Positions 9,821 through 19,482 of a stretch of DNA of 64,000 nucleotides are shown piece after piece. This stretch comes from an uncultured Roseburia sp. (GTDB taxonomy: Bacteria > Bacillota > Clostridia > Lachnospirales > Lachnospiraceae): the NCBI GenBank assembly GCA_947647505.1, contig CANSKO010000005.1, positions 1 to 64,000 on the forward strand, given 5' to 3'. The translations under genes and the position numbers were made by a program. How positions within the stretch are numbered: the stretch's first letter is position 1; each line of letters opens with the position of its first letter. A model generated the notes under the pieces. That model made no database searches. It was not told where the DNA came from and saw only the letters and a list, made by a program, of their open reading frames with translations.

Positions 9821-10726
9821 GTGGAACAGGTACAAAGAGAACTGGAAGAGATAGTAGGCAAAGAGCGGGTTTTTCGAAATGAACCGATGGAACGCCATAC
9901 GACGTTTCGCGTGGGCGGTCCGGCAGACCTGTATCTGACGCCGTCGAAAGAAGAGCTTCCCGCCGTCCTTGCCGCATTAGCCGGACATCGGGTGCAGCGA
10001 ACCGTGATTGGCAATGGCAGCAATCTTCTTGTTTCAGACCGGGGCATTCGCGGCGCGGTGATTGAAATCGGGAGACAGATGGCGGAGGCATCGGTAGAGG
10101 GAGAAGTTATCCGGGCACAGGCCGGCGCTCTGCTTTCTTCTGTGGCGGGGATCGCATGCCGGGCCGGCCTTTCCGGTATGGAGTTTGCCGCCGGGATACC
10201 CGGCAGCGTCGGCGGCGCGATGGTGATGAACGCCGGCGCGTACGGCGGAGAAATGAAAGACATTACAGAAGCGGTGACGGTTCTTGCGCCGGATGGAAGT
10301 CTGCTTCGGCTGTCTGCGGAGGAAATGGCGTTTGCCTATCGCAGAAGCTGCATCGAAGAAAACGGCTATCTTGCGCTGGAGGCGGAATTTCGACTTAAGA
10401 GAGGAGAGCCGGATGCGATTCGCCGGAATATGGAAGAGCTGAAGGAGAGACGCCTGGCAAAGCAGCCGCTGAATTATCCAAGCGCCGGCAGTACGTTTCG
10501 GCGGCCCAAAGGATACTTTGCGGGGAAGCTGATTATGGAGGCGGGGCTTGCCGGCTATGCGGTTGGCGGCGCCGAGGTTTCCGCGAAGCACTGCGGGTTT
10601 GTTATCAACCGGGACGGCGCGTCGGCGGCGGACATTCTGGCCGTCATACGGCATGTGCAGGAGACGGTTTTCGCGCAGTCTGGCGTCGCGCTGCAAACGG
10701 AAGTGAAGCTTTTGGGTGAATTTTAG
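9821..10726 (+). CDS. murB: UDP-N-acetylenolpyruvoylglucosamine reductase (GTG start)
   Basis: NTTFRVGGPAD-like RHTTFRVGGPADLYL; SGMEFAAGIPGSVGGAMVMNAGAYGGEM; PSAGSTFRRP. Confidence 0.95.
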   Translation: MEQVQRELEEIVGKERVFRNEPMERHTTFRVGGPADLYLTPSKEELPAVLAALAGHRVQRTVIGNGSNLLVSDRGIRGAVIEIGRQMAEASVEGEVIRAQAGALLSSVAGIACRAGLSGMEFAAGIPGSVGGAMVMNAGAYGGEMKDITEAVTVLAPDGSLLRLSAEEMAFAYRRSCIEENGYLALEAEFRLKRGEPDAIRRNMEELKERRLAKQPLNYPSAGSTFRRPKGYFAGKLIMEAGLAGYAVGGAEVSAKHCGFVINRDGASAADILAVIRHVQETVFAQSGVALQTEVKLLGEF

Positions 10727-10767
10727 AAGGAACGACAGAGAAAGAATGGGACAGGGGGGATGCCGGT

Positions 10768-11640
10768 TTGAAGCTTGTTATTTTAACCGGAATGTCGGGA
10801 GCCGGAAAAAGCACGGCTCTCAAAATGATGGAGGATTTTGGATTTTACTGCGTGGACAATCTGCCGATTCCTCTGATTGAGAAATTTGTGGAACTGTCGG
10901 AGACAAGCGGAGAGGAATTGCAGAAATTTGCAGTTGGAATTGACATTCGCAGCGGAAGCTCTTTTTCTGAGCTGCATGCCGTGCTGGACCGGATGGATGC
11001 GCGCAAGCTTGCGCCGGAGATTTTATTTCTGGACGCAGTGGATTCCGTGCTTGTCAAGCGCTATAAGGAGACGCGGCGCAATCATCCGCTTTCCGGCGGC
11101 GGACGCGTGCTGGCGGGGATTGTCGAGGAGCGCGAGCGTCTGCGTTTTTTAAGGCGGCGCGCGGATTATATTATTGACACGAGCCGGCTTCTGACAAGGG
11201 AGCTGCGCGCGGAGCTGGAGAAGATTTTTGTCAGCCATCAGGATTATAAAAGTCTGTTTATTACGATCCTGTCGTTTGGATTTAAGTATGGCATTCCGGC
11301 GGATTCCGATCTGGTGTTTGACGTGCGGTTTTTGCCGAATCCGTTTTATGTGGAGGGGCTTCGGGCGTTAAGCGGCAATGACAGGGATATTCAGGATTAC
11401 GTGCTGCAATACGAGGAAGCGCATGTGTTTTTGGAAAAGCTGACGGATATGGTGAATTTTCTGATTCCAAATTATATTGCAGAGGGTAAGAATCAGCTGG
11501 TAATCAGCATTGGCTGTACCGGAGGAAAGCACCGTTCGGTGACGCTTGCCAATGAACTGTATAAGCGGATTGCAGAGAATGGGGCATATGGCATGCAGGT
11601 TGAGCACAGGGATATTGAAAAAGATGTGTTGAGGAAGTAA
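10768..11640 (+). CDS. rapZ: RapZ/YvcJ nucleotide-binding RNase adapter family (TTG start)
   Basis: ILTGMSGAGKSTALKMMEDFGFYCVDNLP; VSIGCTGGKHRSV; SD AGGGGGGA before TTG 10768. Confidence 0.94.
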   Translation: MKLVILTGMSGAGKSTALKMMEDFGFYCVDNLPIPLIEKFVELSETSGEELQKFAVGIDIRSGSSFSELHAVLDRMDARKLAPEILFLDAVDSVLVKRYKETRRNHPLSGGGRVLAGIVEERERLRFLRRRADYIIDTSRLLTRELRAELEKIFVSHQDYKSLFITILSFGFKYGIPADSDLVFDVRFLPNPFYVEGLRALSGNDRDIQDYVLQYEEAHVFLEKLTDMVNFLIPNYIAEGKNQLVISIGCTGGKHRSVTLANELYKRIAENGAYGMQVEHRDIEKDVLRK

Positions 11641-11641
11641 G

Positions 11642-12541
11642 ATGTCATTTTCAGGCGAAGTAAAAAGAGAGCTTGCGGCGAAGACAAACGGCGCGAGACA
11701 TTGCCTTTTAGCGGAGCTTGCGGCAATCGTAAGCTGTGCGGGGCATATTTGTGCGGCGGATGGGAGCATCCGTCTGAAGCTGGATACGTCGAATCCAATG
11801 CTTTTAAAAAAATTTTGCGCAATCGTATCCCTTCTGTCCAAAGCAGAGGACAGTGCGCCGGAGCTTGTGGGGGAAGACGCATGCAGGGTATTGGAAAGCC
11901 TGAAAATGTGGGATGGGCAAAGCGGCCGGTTTCTTTGCATGGAGGCGGTTGACGGGATTTTGATTCAGCAGAGCTGCTGTAAACGCGCCTTTATCCGCGG
12001 CGCATTTTTAGCGTCCGGCTCTATGAGCAATCCCGATAAGGCGTATCATTTTGAAATCGTCTGCCGTTCGAAGCGCCTGGCGGAACAGCTTTTGCACGTG
12101 ATTCACAGCTTTGAGGTGGATGCAAGGATCGTGCCGCGCAAAAAAAGCCAGGTGGTTTATATCAAAGAAGGCGAAGACATTGTCAATATTTTAAATGTGA
12201 TGGAAGCGCATCATGCGCTGATGAGCCTTGAGAACGTCAGGATCGTCAAAGAAATGCGCAATTCCATCAACCGGCAGGTCAACTGCGAGACGGCAAATAT
12301 CAGTAAGATGGTAAACGCGTCCGTCCGGCAGATAGAGGACATTCGTCTGATTCAGGAAAAAAAGGGGCTTGAGAGCCTGCCGGAGCATTTACGGGAAATT
12401 GCGCTTTTGCGCCTTTTAAGTCCAGACGTGCCTTTAAAAGAGCTGGGAGAGCATTTGAACCCTCCGATTGGCAAATCGGGGGCCAATCACAGGCTCAGAA
12501 GGATTTCCGAGCTGGCGGAGAAGATTCGGGCGGAGCAGTAA
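11642..12541 (+). CDS. whiA: Sporulation/division regulator WhiA
   Basis: SFSGEVKRELA; N-terminal LAGLIDADG-like fold and C-terminal HTH (SPDVPLKELGEHLNPPIGKSGANHRLRRI). Confidence 0.95.
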   Translation: MSFSGEVKRELAAKTNGARHCLLAELAAIVSCAGHICAADGSIRLKLDTSNPMLLKKFCAIVSLLSKAEDSAPELVGEDACRVLESLKMWDGQSGRFLCMEAVDGILIQQSCCKRAFIRGAFLASGSMSNPDKAYHFEIVCRSKRLAEQLLHVIHSFEVDARIVPRKKSQVVYIKEGEDIVNILNVMEAHHALMSLENVRIVKEMRNSINRQVNCETANISKMVNASVRQIEDIRLIQEKKGLESLPEHLREIALLRLLSPDVPLKELGEHLNPPIGKSGANHRLRRISELAEKIRAEQ

Positions 12542-12556
12542 AGGTGTGAGGATACG

Positions 12557-13450
12557 ATGAAAAAACTCTTATTTATATTGAATCCATATGCGGGGAAAGC
12601 GCAGATTAAAAACAAGCTGCTGCAAATTGTGGACATTATGGTAAAAGAGGGATATGAAGTAACCATTTATCCGACGCAGGCGGCCGGGGAAGCGCGTTCG
12701 CTTGTGGAACAAAACGCGGGCGGATACGATCTGATCGTTTGCAGCGGGGGAGATGGCACGTTGGATGAGGCGGTAAGCGGCATGATGCTTTCCGGCCATA
12801 AAATTCCGCTTGGCTATATTCCGGCCGGGAGCACAAATGATTTTGCCAGTTCGCTTAAAATTCCAAAGGATATGGTAAAGGCGGCGGAGATCGCCGTATC
12901 TGGCCGGCCGTTTTACTGTGACATAGGAATGTTCAATGAAAAGCCGTTTGTCTATGTCGCGGCGTTTGGCATATTTACCGCCGTATCGTATAAGACGAGC
13001 CAGAACTGGAAAAACATTCTTGGCCATGCGGCCTATTTTCTGGAAGGCGTGAAAAGCCTGCCCGAGATTACGTCGTATCACATGCGCGTATCCTGCAGTG
13101 AGGCGGTCATTGAGGATGAATTTATTTTTGGCATGATTACCAATTCCAACTCGGTTGGCGGATTTAAAAATATGACGGGGAAAAACGTGCGTTTAAACGA
13201 TGGCAAATTTGAGGTGACGCTGATTCGCATGCCCAAAAACGTCGGTGAGCTGAGCGCGATTTTAACGTCTCTGACGAATCTGATCGACAATACGGAGCTG
13301 ATTTATTCGTTTAAAAGCGACCATGTGGAATTTACATCCGAGGAAAACGTCTCCTGGACGCTGGACGGTGAGTTTGGCGGCAGCGTGCGGGAAGCGACGG
13401 TTTGCAATATACAGCAGGCCCTTGCGTTTATGGTCCGGAATAAAATGTAA
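12557..13450 (+). CDS. Diacylglycerol kinase catalytic-domain (YegS/DagK-like) lipid kinase
   Basis: NPYAGKAQIKNKL, VCSGGDGTLDEAVSGM, IPLGYIPAGSTNDFA. Confidence 0.9.
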   Translation: MKKLLFILNPYAGKAQIKNKLLQIVDIMVKEGYEVTIYPTQAAGEARSLVEQNAGGYDLIVCSGGDGTLDEAVSGMMLSGHKIPLGYIPAGSTNDFASSLKIPKDMVKAAEIAVSGRPFYCDIGMFNEKPFVYVAAFGIFTAVSYKTSQNWKNILGHAAYFLEGVKSLPEITSYHMRVSCSEAVIEDEFIFGMITNSNSVGGFKNMTGKNVRLNDGKFEVTLIRMPKNVGELSAILTSLTNLIDNTELIYSFKSDHVEFTSEENVSWTLDGEFGGSVREATVCNIQQALAFMVRNKM

Positions 13451-13526
13451 GATTTGGGTCTTTCTTTTTTAAACGGATTAAGCTATACTATAAATTAGAA
13501 AAAATTAGAAAAGGAGAGATAGCATT

Positions 13527-14390
13527 ATGTTAGTATCAGCAAAAGAAATGCTTGACAAAGCAAAAGCCGGCCATTATGCAGTCGGACAGTTCAATATCAA
13601 CAATCTGGAGTGGACAAAGTCCATCCTGCTGACGGCGCAGGAGATGAATTCACCGGTGATTCTTGGCGTATCCGAAGGCGCCGGCAAGTATATGACGGGA
13701 TTCAAAACCGTTTCCGCAATGGTACAGGCGATGATCGAAGAGCTTAAGATCACGGTTCCGGTTGCCCTGCATCTGGATCATGGTTCGTATGAAGGCTGCT
13801 TAAAGTGCGTGGAAGCGGGATTTTCCTCGATTATGTTTGACGGCTCGCATTATCCGATTGATGAGAATGTTGCGAAGACGAAAGAGCTTGTGGCGCTTGC
13901 GCATGACAAGGGCATTTCCATAGAAGCGGAAGTAGGCTCCATCGGCGGCGAAGAAGACGGCGTAGTAGGCATGGGCGAATGCGCGGACCCGCAGGAATGC
14001 AAATCGATTGCAGATCTTGGCATTGATATGCTTGCGGCCGGCATCGGAAACATTCATGGCAAGTATCCTGCAAACTGGGCGGGCTTAAGCTTCGAAACGC
14101 TGGACGCGATTCAGAAGCTGACCGGCGACATGCCGCTGGTGCTGCATGGAGGCACGGGCATTCCGGAGGACATGATTCAAAAGGCAATCTCGCTTGGCGT
14201 AGCGAAGATCAATGTAAATACAGAGTGTCAGCTCTCCTTTGCGGATGCGACGCGCAAATATATCGAGGCGGGCAAGGATCAGGAAGGAAAAGGCTTTGAT
14301 CCCCGTAAATTACTGGCTCCGGGCGCGGAAGCGATTAAGGCGACAGTAAAAGAAAAGATGGAATTGTTCGGTTCCGTGAATAAGGCGTAA
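13527..14390 (+). CDS. fba: Class II fructose-1,6-bisphosphate aldolase
   Basis: GQFNINNLEWT, HLDHGSYEGC, EAEVGSIGGEEDG, LHGGTGIPEDMI, KINVNTE. Confidence 0.95.
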   Translation: MLVSAKEMLDKAKAGHYAVGQFNINNLEWTKSILLTAQEMNSPVILGVSEGAGKYMTGFKTVSAMVQAMIEELKITVPVALHLDHGSYEGCLKCVEAGFSSIMFDGSHYPIDENVAKTKELVALAHDKGISIEAEVGSIGGEEDGVVGMGECADPQECKSIADLGIDMLAAGIGNIHGKYPANWAGLSFETLDAIQKLTGDMPLVLHGGTGIPEDMIQKAISLGVAKINVNTECQLSFADATRKYIEAGKDQEGKGFDPRKLLAPGAEAIKATVKEKMELFGSVNKA

Positions 14391-14406
14391 GGCCAGATCA
14401 CGAAAG

Positions 14407-14444
14407 AGACGTTTCGAATGAGAGAACCATCGTTTGAAACGTCT
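14407..14444 (+). promoter_or_regulatory. Long hairpin in the fba-glnN intergenic region
   Basis: AGACGTTTCGAATG / CGTTTGAAACGTCT, ~14-bp stem, loop AGAGAACCAT. Confidence 0.55.
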
Positions 14445-14459
14445 GTTGTATGGATGAAC

Positions 14460-14492
14460 AAGGGTGTTCCGATAGTTGGAATGCCCTTTTTT
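14460..14492 (+). terminator. Rho-independent terminator between fba and glnN
   Basis: AAGGGTGTTCC-gatagtt-GGAATGCCC followed by TTTTTT. Confidence 0.75.
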
Positions 14493-14528
14493 CATCGCAG
14501 GGCCGTTTTGCAGAAAGGATGTATCAGT

Positions 14529-16652
14529 ATGGAGAGAAGTGCGGAGTATTTCAATGCCGCGGAGATTTTTGGAGAAAATGTATTTAACGATTCCGTCATG
14601 CAGGAACGTCTTCCGAAAAAAGTGTATCAGAAGTTAAAGCAGACGTTAAAAGAAGGAAAAGAGCTGGATCTTGCAACGGCGGACGTCATTGCGCATGAGA
14701 TGAAGGAGTGGGCCATTGAAAAGGGAGCGACGCATTATGCGCACTGGTTTCAGCCTATGACGGGCGTTACGGCGGAGAAGCATGACGCATTTATTACGGA
14801 ACCGATGGAAAACGGCAGGGCGCTGATGAGCTTTTCCGGAAAAGAACTGATTAAAGGGGAACCGGATGCATCTTCCTTTCCATCGGGCGGTCTGCGCGCG
14901 ACGTTTGAAGCGAGAGGATATACGGCATGGGACTGTACGTCTCCGGCTTTTGTAAGGCAGGATGCGGCGGGCGCGACGCTTTGCATTCCGACGGCATTTT
15001 GTTCCTATACGGGCGAAACGCTGGATCAGAAAACGCCGCTTTTACGTTCCATGGAAGCTGTCAGTAAACAGGCGCTTCGTCTGATTCGCCTGTTTGGAAA
15101 TACGACTTCTAAAAAAGTGACGGCGTCGGTTGGCGCGGAGCAGGAATATTTTATCGTAGACAGAGAGAAGTATCTGAAAAGAAAAGATCTGATTTTTACC
15201 GGACGCACGCTGTTTGGCGCCATGCCGCCAAAAGGACAGGAAATGGACGATCATTATTTTGGCGTGATTCGTGAGCGCATTGCGGCATATATGCGCGACG
15301 TCAATAAGGAGCTCTGGAGGCTTGGCGTGTCCGCCAAAACGCAGCACAATGAGGTTGCTCCGGCGCAGCATGAGCTGGCGCCGATCTATGCGTCGGCCAA
15401 CATAGCGGCAGACCACAATCAGCTCGTTATGGAGACGCTGAAAAAAGTGGCGGGGCGGCATGGACTGCAGTGTCTTTTGCATGAGAAGCCGTTTGCGGGC
15501 GTCAATGGCTCCGGAAAGCACAACAACTGGTCGATTACGACGGACGATGGAATCAATCTTTTAGACCCGGGCGTTACGCCGCATGAAAACATTCAGTTCC
15601 TGCTGATCTTAACCTGCATGTTAAAAGCGGTTGACATACATGCGGATTTGCTGCGGGAATCCGCGGCGGACGTTGGCAACGATCACAGGCTTGGCGCGGA
15701 CGAGGCGCCGCCCGCCATTATCTCTGTATTTTTGGGCGAGCAGCTTCAGGATGTGCTGATGCAGTTAATCCGCACGGGAGAAGCGACGCACAGCATCAAA
15801 GGAAGCCTTTTGGAAACGGGCGTGAAGACGCTGCCGGATTTTATGAAGGACGCTACGGACCGCAACCGGACGTCGCCCTTTGCGTTTACCGGCAACAAAT
15901 TTGAATTCCGTATGCCCGGCTCGCAGGATTCCACCGCGCAGCCCAATATCGTGCTCAATACGATTGCAGCCGAAGCGTTTGCCGAGGCGTGCGATTTTCT
16001 GGAGCGTGCGGAGGACTTTGAACTGGCCGTGCATGATCTGATTAAAAAATATGCGACGGATCATCAGAGAATTGTATTCAACGGCAATGGATATTCTGAG
16101 GAATGGGTGGAAGAAGCAAAGCGAAGAGGGCTGCCAAATATCAACTCCATGGTGGATGCGATTCCATCCCTGAATACGGAGAAGTCCATAAAGCTGTTTG
16201 AAATGTTTGGCGTATTCACAAAAGCAGAGCTGGATTCCCGTGTGGAAATTGAATATGAGACGTATGCAAAAGAGATCAACATCGAAGCGAAATCTATGAT
16301 CGACATTGCGGGAAAACAGATTATTCCAGCCGTCATCCGCTATACGACAATGCTTGCGGCGTCCATTACGGCGGTAAAGGCGGCATGTGATGCAAACGTC
16401 AGCGTGCAGACGGAGCTTCTCGTGGAAGTTTCGGACCTTCTGGCGGATACAAGGGCCGCCTGGTCAAAGCTAAAGGAAGTCACAAAGCGCGGCTCGGCAA
16501 TGCAGGAGGGAAGGGCGCAGGCCGTCTATTACAGAGACGAGGTGATGGCGGCAATGGAGGCTTTGAGAGAGCCGGTTGATAAGCTTGAGATGATTGTCGA
16601 TAAAGATATGTGGCCGATGCCGTCCTATGGAGATCTGATTTTTGAAGTGTAA
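14529..16652 (+). CDS. glnN: Type III glutamine synthetase
   Basis: 708 aa; HYAHWFQPMTGVTAEKHDAF; FGAMPPKGQEMDDHYFG; NEVAPAQHELAPI; NGSGKHNNWSI; start ATG 14529. Confidence 0.95.
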   Translation: MERSAEYFNAAEIFGENVFNDSVMQERLPKKVYQKLKQTLKEGKELDLATADVIAHEMKEWAIEKGATHYAHWFQPMTGVTAEKHDAFITEPMENGRALMSFSGKELIKGEPDASSFPSGGLRATFEARGYTAWDCTSPAFVRQDAAGATLCIPTAFCSYTGETLDQKTPLLRSMEAVSKQALRLIRLFGNTTSKKVTASVGAEQEYFIVDREKYLKRKDLIFTGRTLFGAMPPKGQEMDDHYFGVIRERIAAYMRDVNKELWRLGVSAKTQHNEVAPAQHELAPIYASANIAADHNQLVMETLKKVAGRHGLQCLLHEKPFAGVNGSGKHNNWSITTDDGINLLDPGVTPHENIQFLLILTCMLKAVDIHADLLRESAADVGNDHRLGADEAPPAIISVFLGEQLQDVLMQLIRTGEATHSIKGSLLETGVKTLPDFMKDATDRNRTSPFAFTGNKFEFRMPGSQDSTAQPNIVLNTIAAEAFAEACDFLERAEDFELAVHDLIKKYATDHQRIVFNGNGYSEEWVEEAKRRGLPNINSMVDAIPSLNTEKSIKLFEMFGVFTKAELDSRVEIEYETYAKEINIEAKSMIDIAGKQIIPAVIRYTTMLAASITAVKAACDANVSVQTELLVEVSDLLADTRAAWSKLKEVTKRGSAMQEGRAQAVYYRDEVMAAMEALREPVDKLEMIVDKDMWPMPSYGDLIFEV

Positions 16653-16677
16653 GAAAACAGAATGCACAGCGTCAGAC

Positions 16678-16706
16678 TTTACATGCCGGATGTTTTTTAT
16701 TATAAT
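16678..16706 (+). promoter_or_regulatory. Promoter of the secreted repeat protein
   Basis: TTTACA (16678-16683) - 17 - TATAAT (16701-16706). Confidence 0.6.
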
Positions 16707-16791
16707 TAGGAACAGACCGATAAAAAGAATACGGCATCCGGCCGGCAGCTGTCAGGATGCGGGGATTAAAATCAGGAAAGGAACCAGAACG

Positions 16792-18063
16792 ATGAAACGA
16801 AAATTATCTTTATGGATTGCAGCAATGCTGCTGCTTTTGTGCGTACAGCCGGCATATGCGGCCGGGATGCGGGCGCAGAGCGTGGATACGAGAGAAAAAG
16901 CAGAGCCTTCAGCAAAGAGCGTGACGATCTCCTTTCAGGCCAATGGCGGCGTTGGCGTTATGGAGGATCTTGTGGTGGAAGAGGGCGCCTCTGCGCTTCT
17001 GACGCCAAATGCATTTGCGCGGGAGGGCTTTTCCTTCACGGGCTGGAATACGAAAGCGAACGGCACGGGAGATGTCTATGCGGATCAGGCGGATGCGGCG
17101 CCGCTTCTTGCCTCGCTTGGAAAGAAGCGCAGCGTGGTTTTATATGCGCAGTGGAGCATGTTCGCGCCGTCGATTCGAAAATTAAAAGCGACAAAGCCCG
17201 GGAGCTTAAAGATTACATTTGACGGAGTCAGCCAGGCCAGCCGTTATGAAATTGAGTATGCCACGAATCCAAATTTTAAAAATGCGGGGAAGGCGGAAGC
17301 GAAGGGCGGAACTTCTTCGCTGGAGCTGACGGATCTGATGCCGGGCAAAGTCAGTTATGTGCGGATGCGCGGCTATGACGAAACGACGGAAAGCTTTGGA
17401 GCATGGAGCGCAGTTCAGAAAAAGAAGACAAAAAAAGGAAGCACGATCGTCAATGTCAAATCAGAAACGGCAATCGAGGCGGACATTACGCTGACAGGCT
17501 CCGGGACAGGATACCATGCCAAGCTGGTGCTTTGCACGCCGACATCTGCCGTATCGTTTGGCATTCAGTTTGATCAGTATGCAGCGGCTCCTTATACGGG
17601 CAAAGCGATGGCGCTGATTGAAAACGTAGCGTCGAACAATCCGGGCGGACAAAAATACGACAGACCGGGCAATCGATCGCTTACGCGCGGGAAGACGTAT
17701 CATATGCTGCTTGCCGTTGATAAGAAGGGGAGAGGCTCTGTTTATCTGGATTATAAAAAGATCGGAAGCTTTTCCAATTCTATGCTTGCAAAGCAGGATC
17801 TGGCGCTGCGCGTGGAAGGGTGCGCAAGATTAAACGGGGACAACGTAAAAGCCGTATTCAAAAACATCAAATGCAAAAAGGGCAAAAAATACGATCCAAA
17901 CAGGCAGTGGAACAGGCATGAATTCAAAATGAACAAGACTTTAAAGCATAAAGTCGGCAAAGACGGCGCAATTACGATATCAGGCCGCATCTCCGGGCTT
18001 CCGGGAGGCGGAGACTGGGACAGCTGTTACGAAGACGTGTCCGATATCATTCAGTTTTATTAA
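16792..18063 (+). CDS. Secreted protein with InlB/Flg_new-type repeat, FN3-like segment and C-terminal lectin-like domain
   Basis: Signal peptide MKRKLSLWIAAMLLLLCVQPAYAA; ISFQANGGVGVMEDLVVEEGASALLTPNAFAREGFSFTGWNTKANGTG; start ATG 16792. Confidence 0.75.
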   Translation: MKRKLSLWIAAMLLLLCVQPAYAAGMRAQSVDTREKAEPSAKSVTISFQANGGVGVMEDLVVEEGASALLTPNAFAREGFSFTGWNTKANGTGDVYADQADAAPLLASLGKKRSVVLYAQWSMFAPSIRKLKATKPGSLKITFDGVSQASRYEIEYATNPNFKNAGKAEAKGGTSSLELTDLMPGKVSYVRMRGYDETTESFGAWSAVQKKKTKKGSTIVNVKSETAIEADITLTGSGTGYHAKLVLCTPTSAVSFGIQFDQYAAAPYTGKAMALIENVASNNPGGQKYDRPGNRSLTRGKTYHMLLAVDKKGRGSVYLDYKKIGSFSNSMLAKQDLALRVEGCARLNGDNVKAVFKNIKCKKGKKYDPNRQWNRHEFKMNKTLKHKVGKDGAITISGRISGLPGGGDWDSCYEDVSDIIQFY

Positions 18064-18126
18064 GCGGAAAGGCGTATGGCATAGTTCTAAGCAGCTATGC
18101 AAAAGGCATGCGAGGAGGGGAAGAGA

Positions 18127-19125
18127 ATGCAATACGACAGCAGGATTGCCGTAGACGCGATGGGCGGGGATTATGCGCCGCAGGAGCTTGTAAAGGGCGC
18201 CGTAGACGCGGTCAAGGCGAGAGGCGACATACAGGTTTTTCTGGTGGGATATGAAGATGCGATCCGGGAGGAATTAAAGAAATATGCGCATCCGGCGGAA
18301 CAGATCGTCGTCGTGCCCGCGCAGGAAGTCATCGAAACGGCAGAACCTCCGGTTATGGCCATTCGTAAAAAGAAACAGTCATCGATTGTCATTGGGATGA
18401 ATATGGTGAAGCAGAAGGAAGCGGATGCGTTTGTTTCCGCGGGAAGCTCAGGAGCCATTCTGGTCGGCGGCCAGGTGATTGTCGGCAGGATCAAAGGCAT
18501 TGAGCGACCTCCGCTTGCGCCGCTGATTCCAACGGAGCGGGGCGTGTCTTTGCTTGTGGACTGTGGCGCGAATGTCGATGCAAGGCCCTCGCATCTGTTG
18601 CAGTTTGCCCGGATGGGATCGGTTTACATGGAGCATGTCGTTGGCATTCTAAATCCAAAAGTAGCCATTGTAAACATTGGCGCAGAAGAGGAAAAGGGCA
18701 ATGCGCTGGTAAAAGAGACGTTTCCATTGCTGAAAGCATGTGAGGACATCCATTTTGTCGGAAGCATTGAAGCAAGGGAAATTCCGCACGGAGCGGCGGA
18801 TGTGATTGTCTGCGAGGCATTTACCGGAAACGTTATTTTAAAATTATACGAAGGATTAAGCGGCACGCTGATTGACGTGATCAAAAAAGGCATGTTGAGC
18901 AGCCTGCGCAGCAAGGTCGGAGCGCTGCTTGTCAAACCGGCTCTGAAACAGACTTTGAAATCATTTGATGCTTCCGTCTATGGAGGGGCGCCGCTTCTGG
19001 GGCTGAACGGACTGGTTGTAAAGACGCATGGCAGTTCGACTGCGGTTGAAGTGAAGAATGCCATACTCCAGTGCGTAACCTTCAAAGAGCAGGAGATCAA
19101 TGAAAAAATAAAAATTATATTATAA
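18127..19125 (+). CDS. plsX: Phosphate acyltransferase PlsX
   Basis: [43 protein letters not shown] 18127 preferred. Confidence 0.96.
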   Translation: MQYDSRIAVDAMGGDYAPQELVKGAVDAVKARGDIQVFLVGYEDAIREELKKYAHPAEQIVVVPAQEVIETAEPPVMAIRKKKQSSIVIGMNMVKQKEADAFVSAGSSGAILVGGQVIVGRIKGIERPPLAPLIPTERGVSLLVDCGANVDARPSHLLQFARMGSVYMEHVVGILNPKVAIVNIGAEEEKGNALVKETFPLLKACEDIHFVGSIEAREIPHGAADVIVCEAFTGNVILKLYEGLSGTLIDVIKKGMLSSLRSKVGALLVKPALKQTLKSFDASVYGGAPLLGLNGLVVKTHGSSTAVEVKNAILQCVTFKEQEINEKIKIIL

Positions 19126-19162
19126 GCGTCTCGCATTGCAGACGAAAGAAAGGGAGAAATGT

Positions 19163-19396
19163 ATGGAACTGGAAAAATTAAAACAGATTATTGCCGACGT
19201 GCTGAATGTGGATGAGGAAGAAATTACGATGGATACGACGTTTGTAGACGATCTGGGCGCAGATTCCCTTGATATTTTTCAGATTATTATGGGAATCGAA
19301 GAAGAGTTTGACATTGAGATCGAGAATGAAGAAGTGGAAAAAATTGCGACGGTTGCAGATGCGGTAGAAAAAATCAAGACGGCGTCCAATGCATAA
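19163..19396 (+). CDS. acpP: Acyl carrier protein
   Basis: [25 protein letters not shown] phosphopantetheine site. Confidence 0.96.
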   Translation: MELEKLKQIIADVLNVDEEEITMDTTFVDDLGADSLDIFQIIMGIEEEFDIEIENEEVEKIATVADAVEKIKTASNA

Positions 19397-19402
19397 TCTG
19401 AT

Positions 19403-19438
19403 ACAGAAAAAGCCCTGATCGGATGGGGCTTTTTCTGT
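19403..19438 (+). terminator. Terminator after acpP
   Basis: ACAGAAAAAGCCC / GGGCTTTTTCTGT 13-bp perfect stem. Confidence 0.8.
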
Positions 19439-19482
19439 GTTTATGCGAAGTGAAAGAAAAGGAAGAACGGGAGAATGGAACG

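Noticed and set aside
14418-14528. N-terminal extension of the glnN ORF in the track
   Set aside because: Runs through a hairpin and a T6 terminator; the conserved GlnN start fits ATG 14529.
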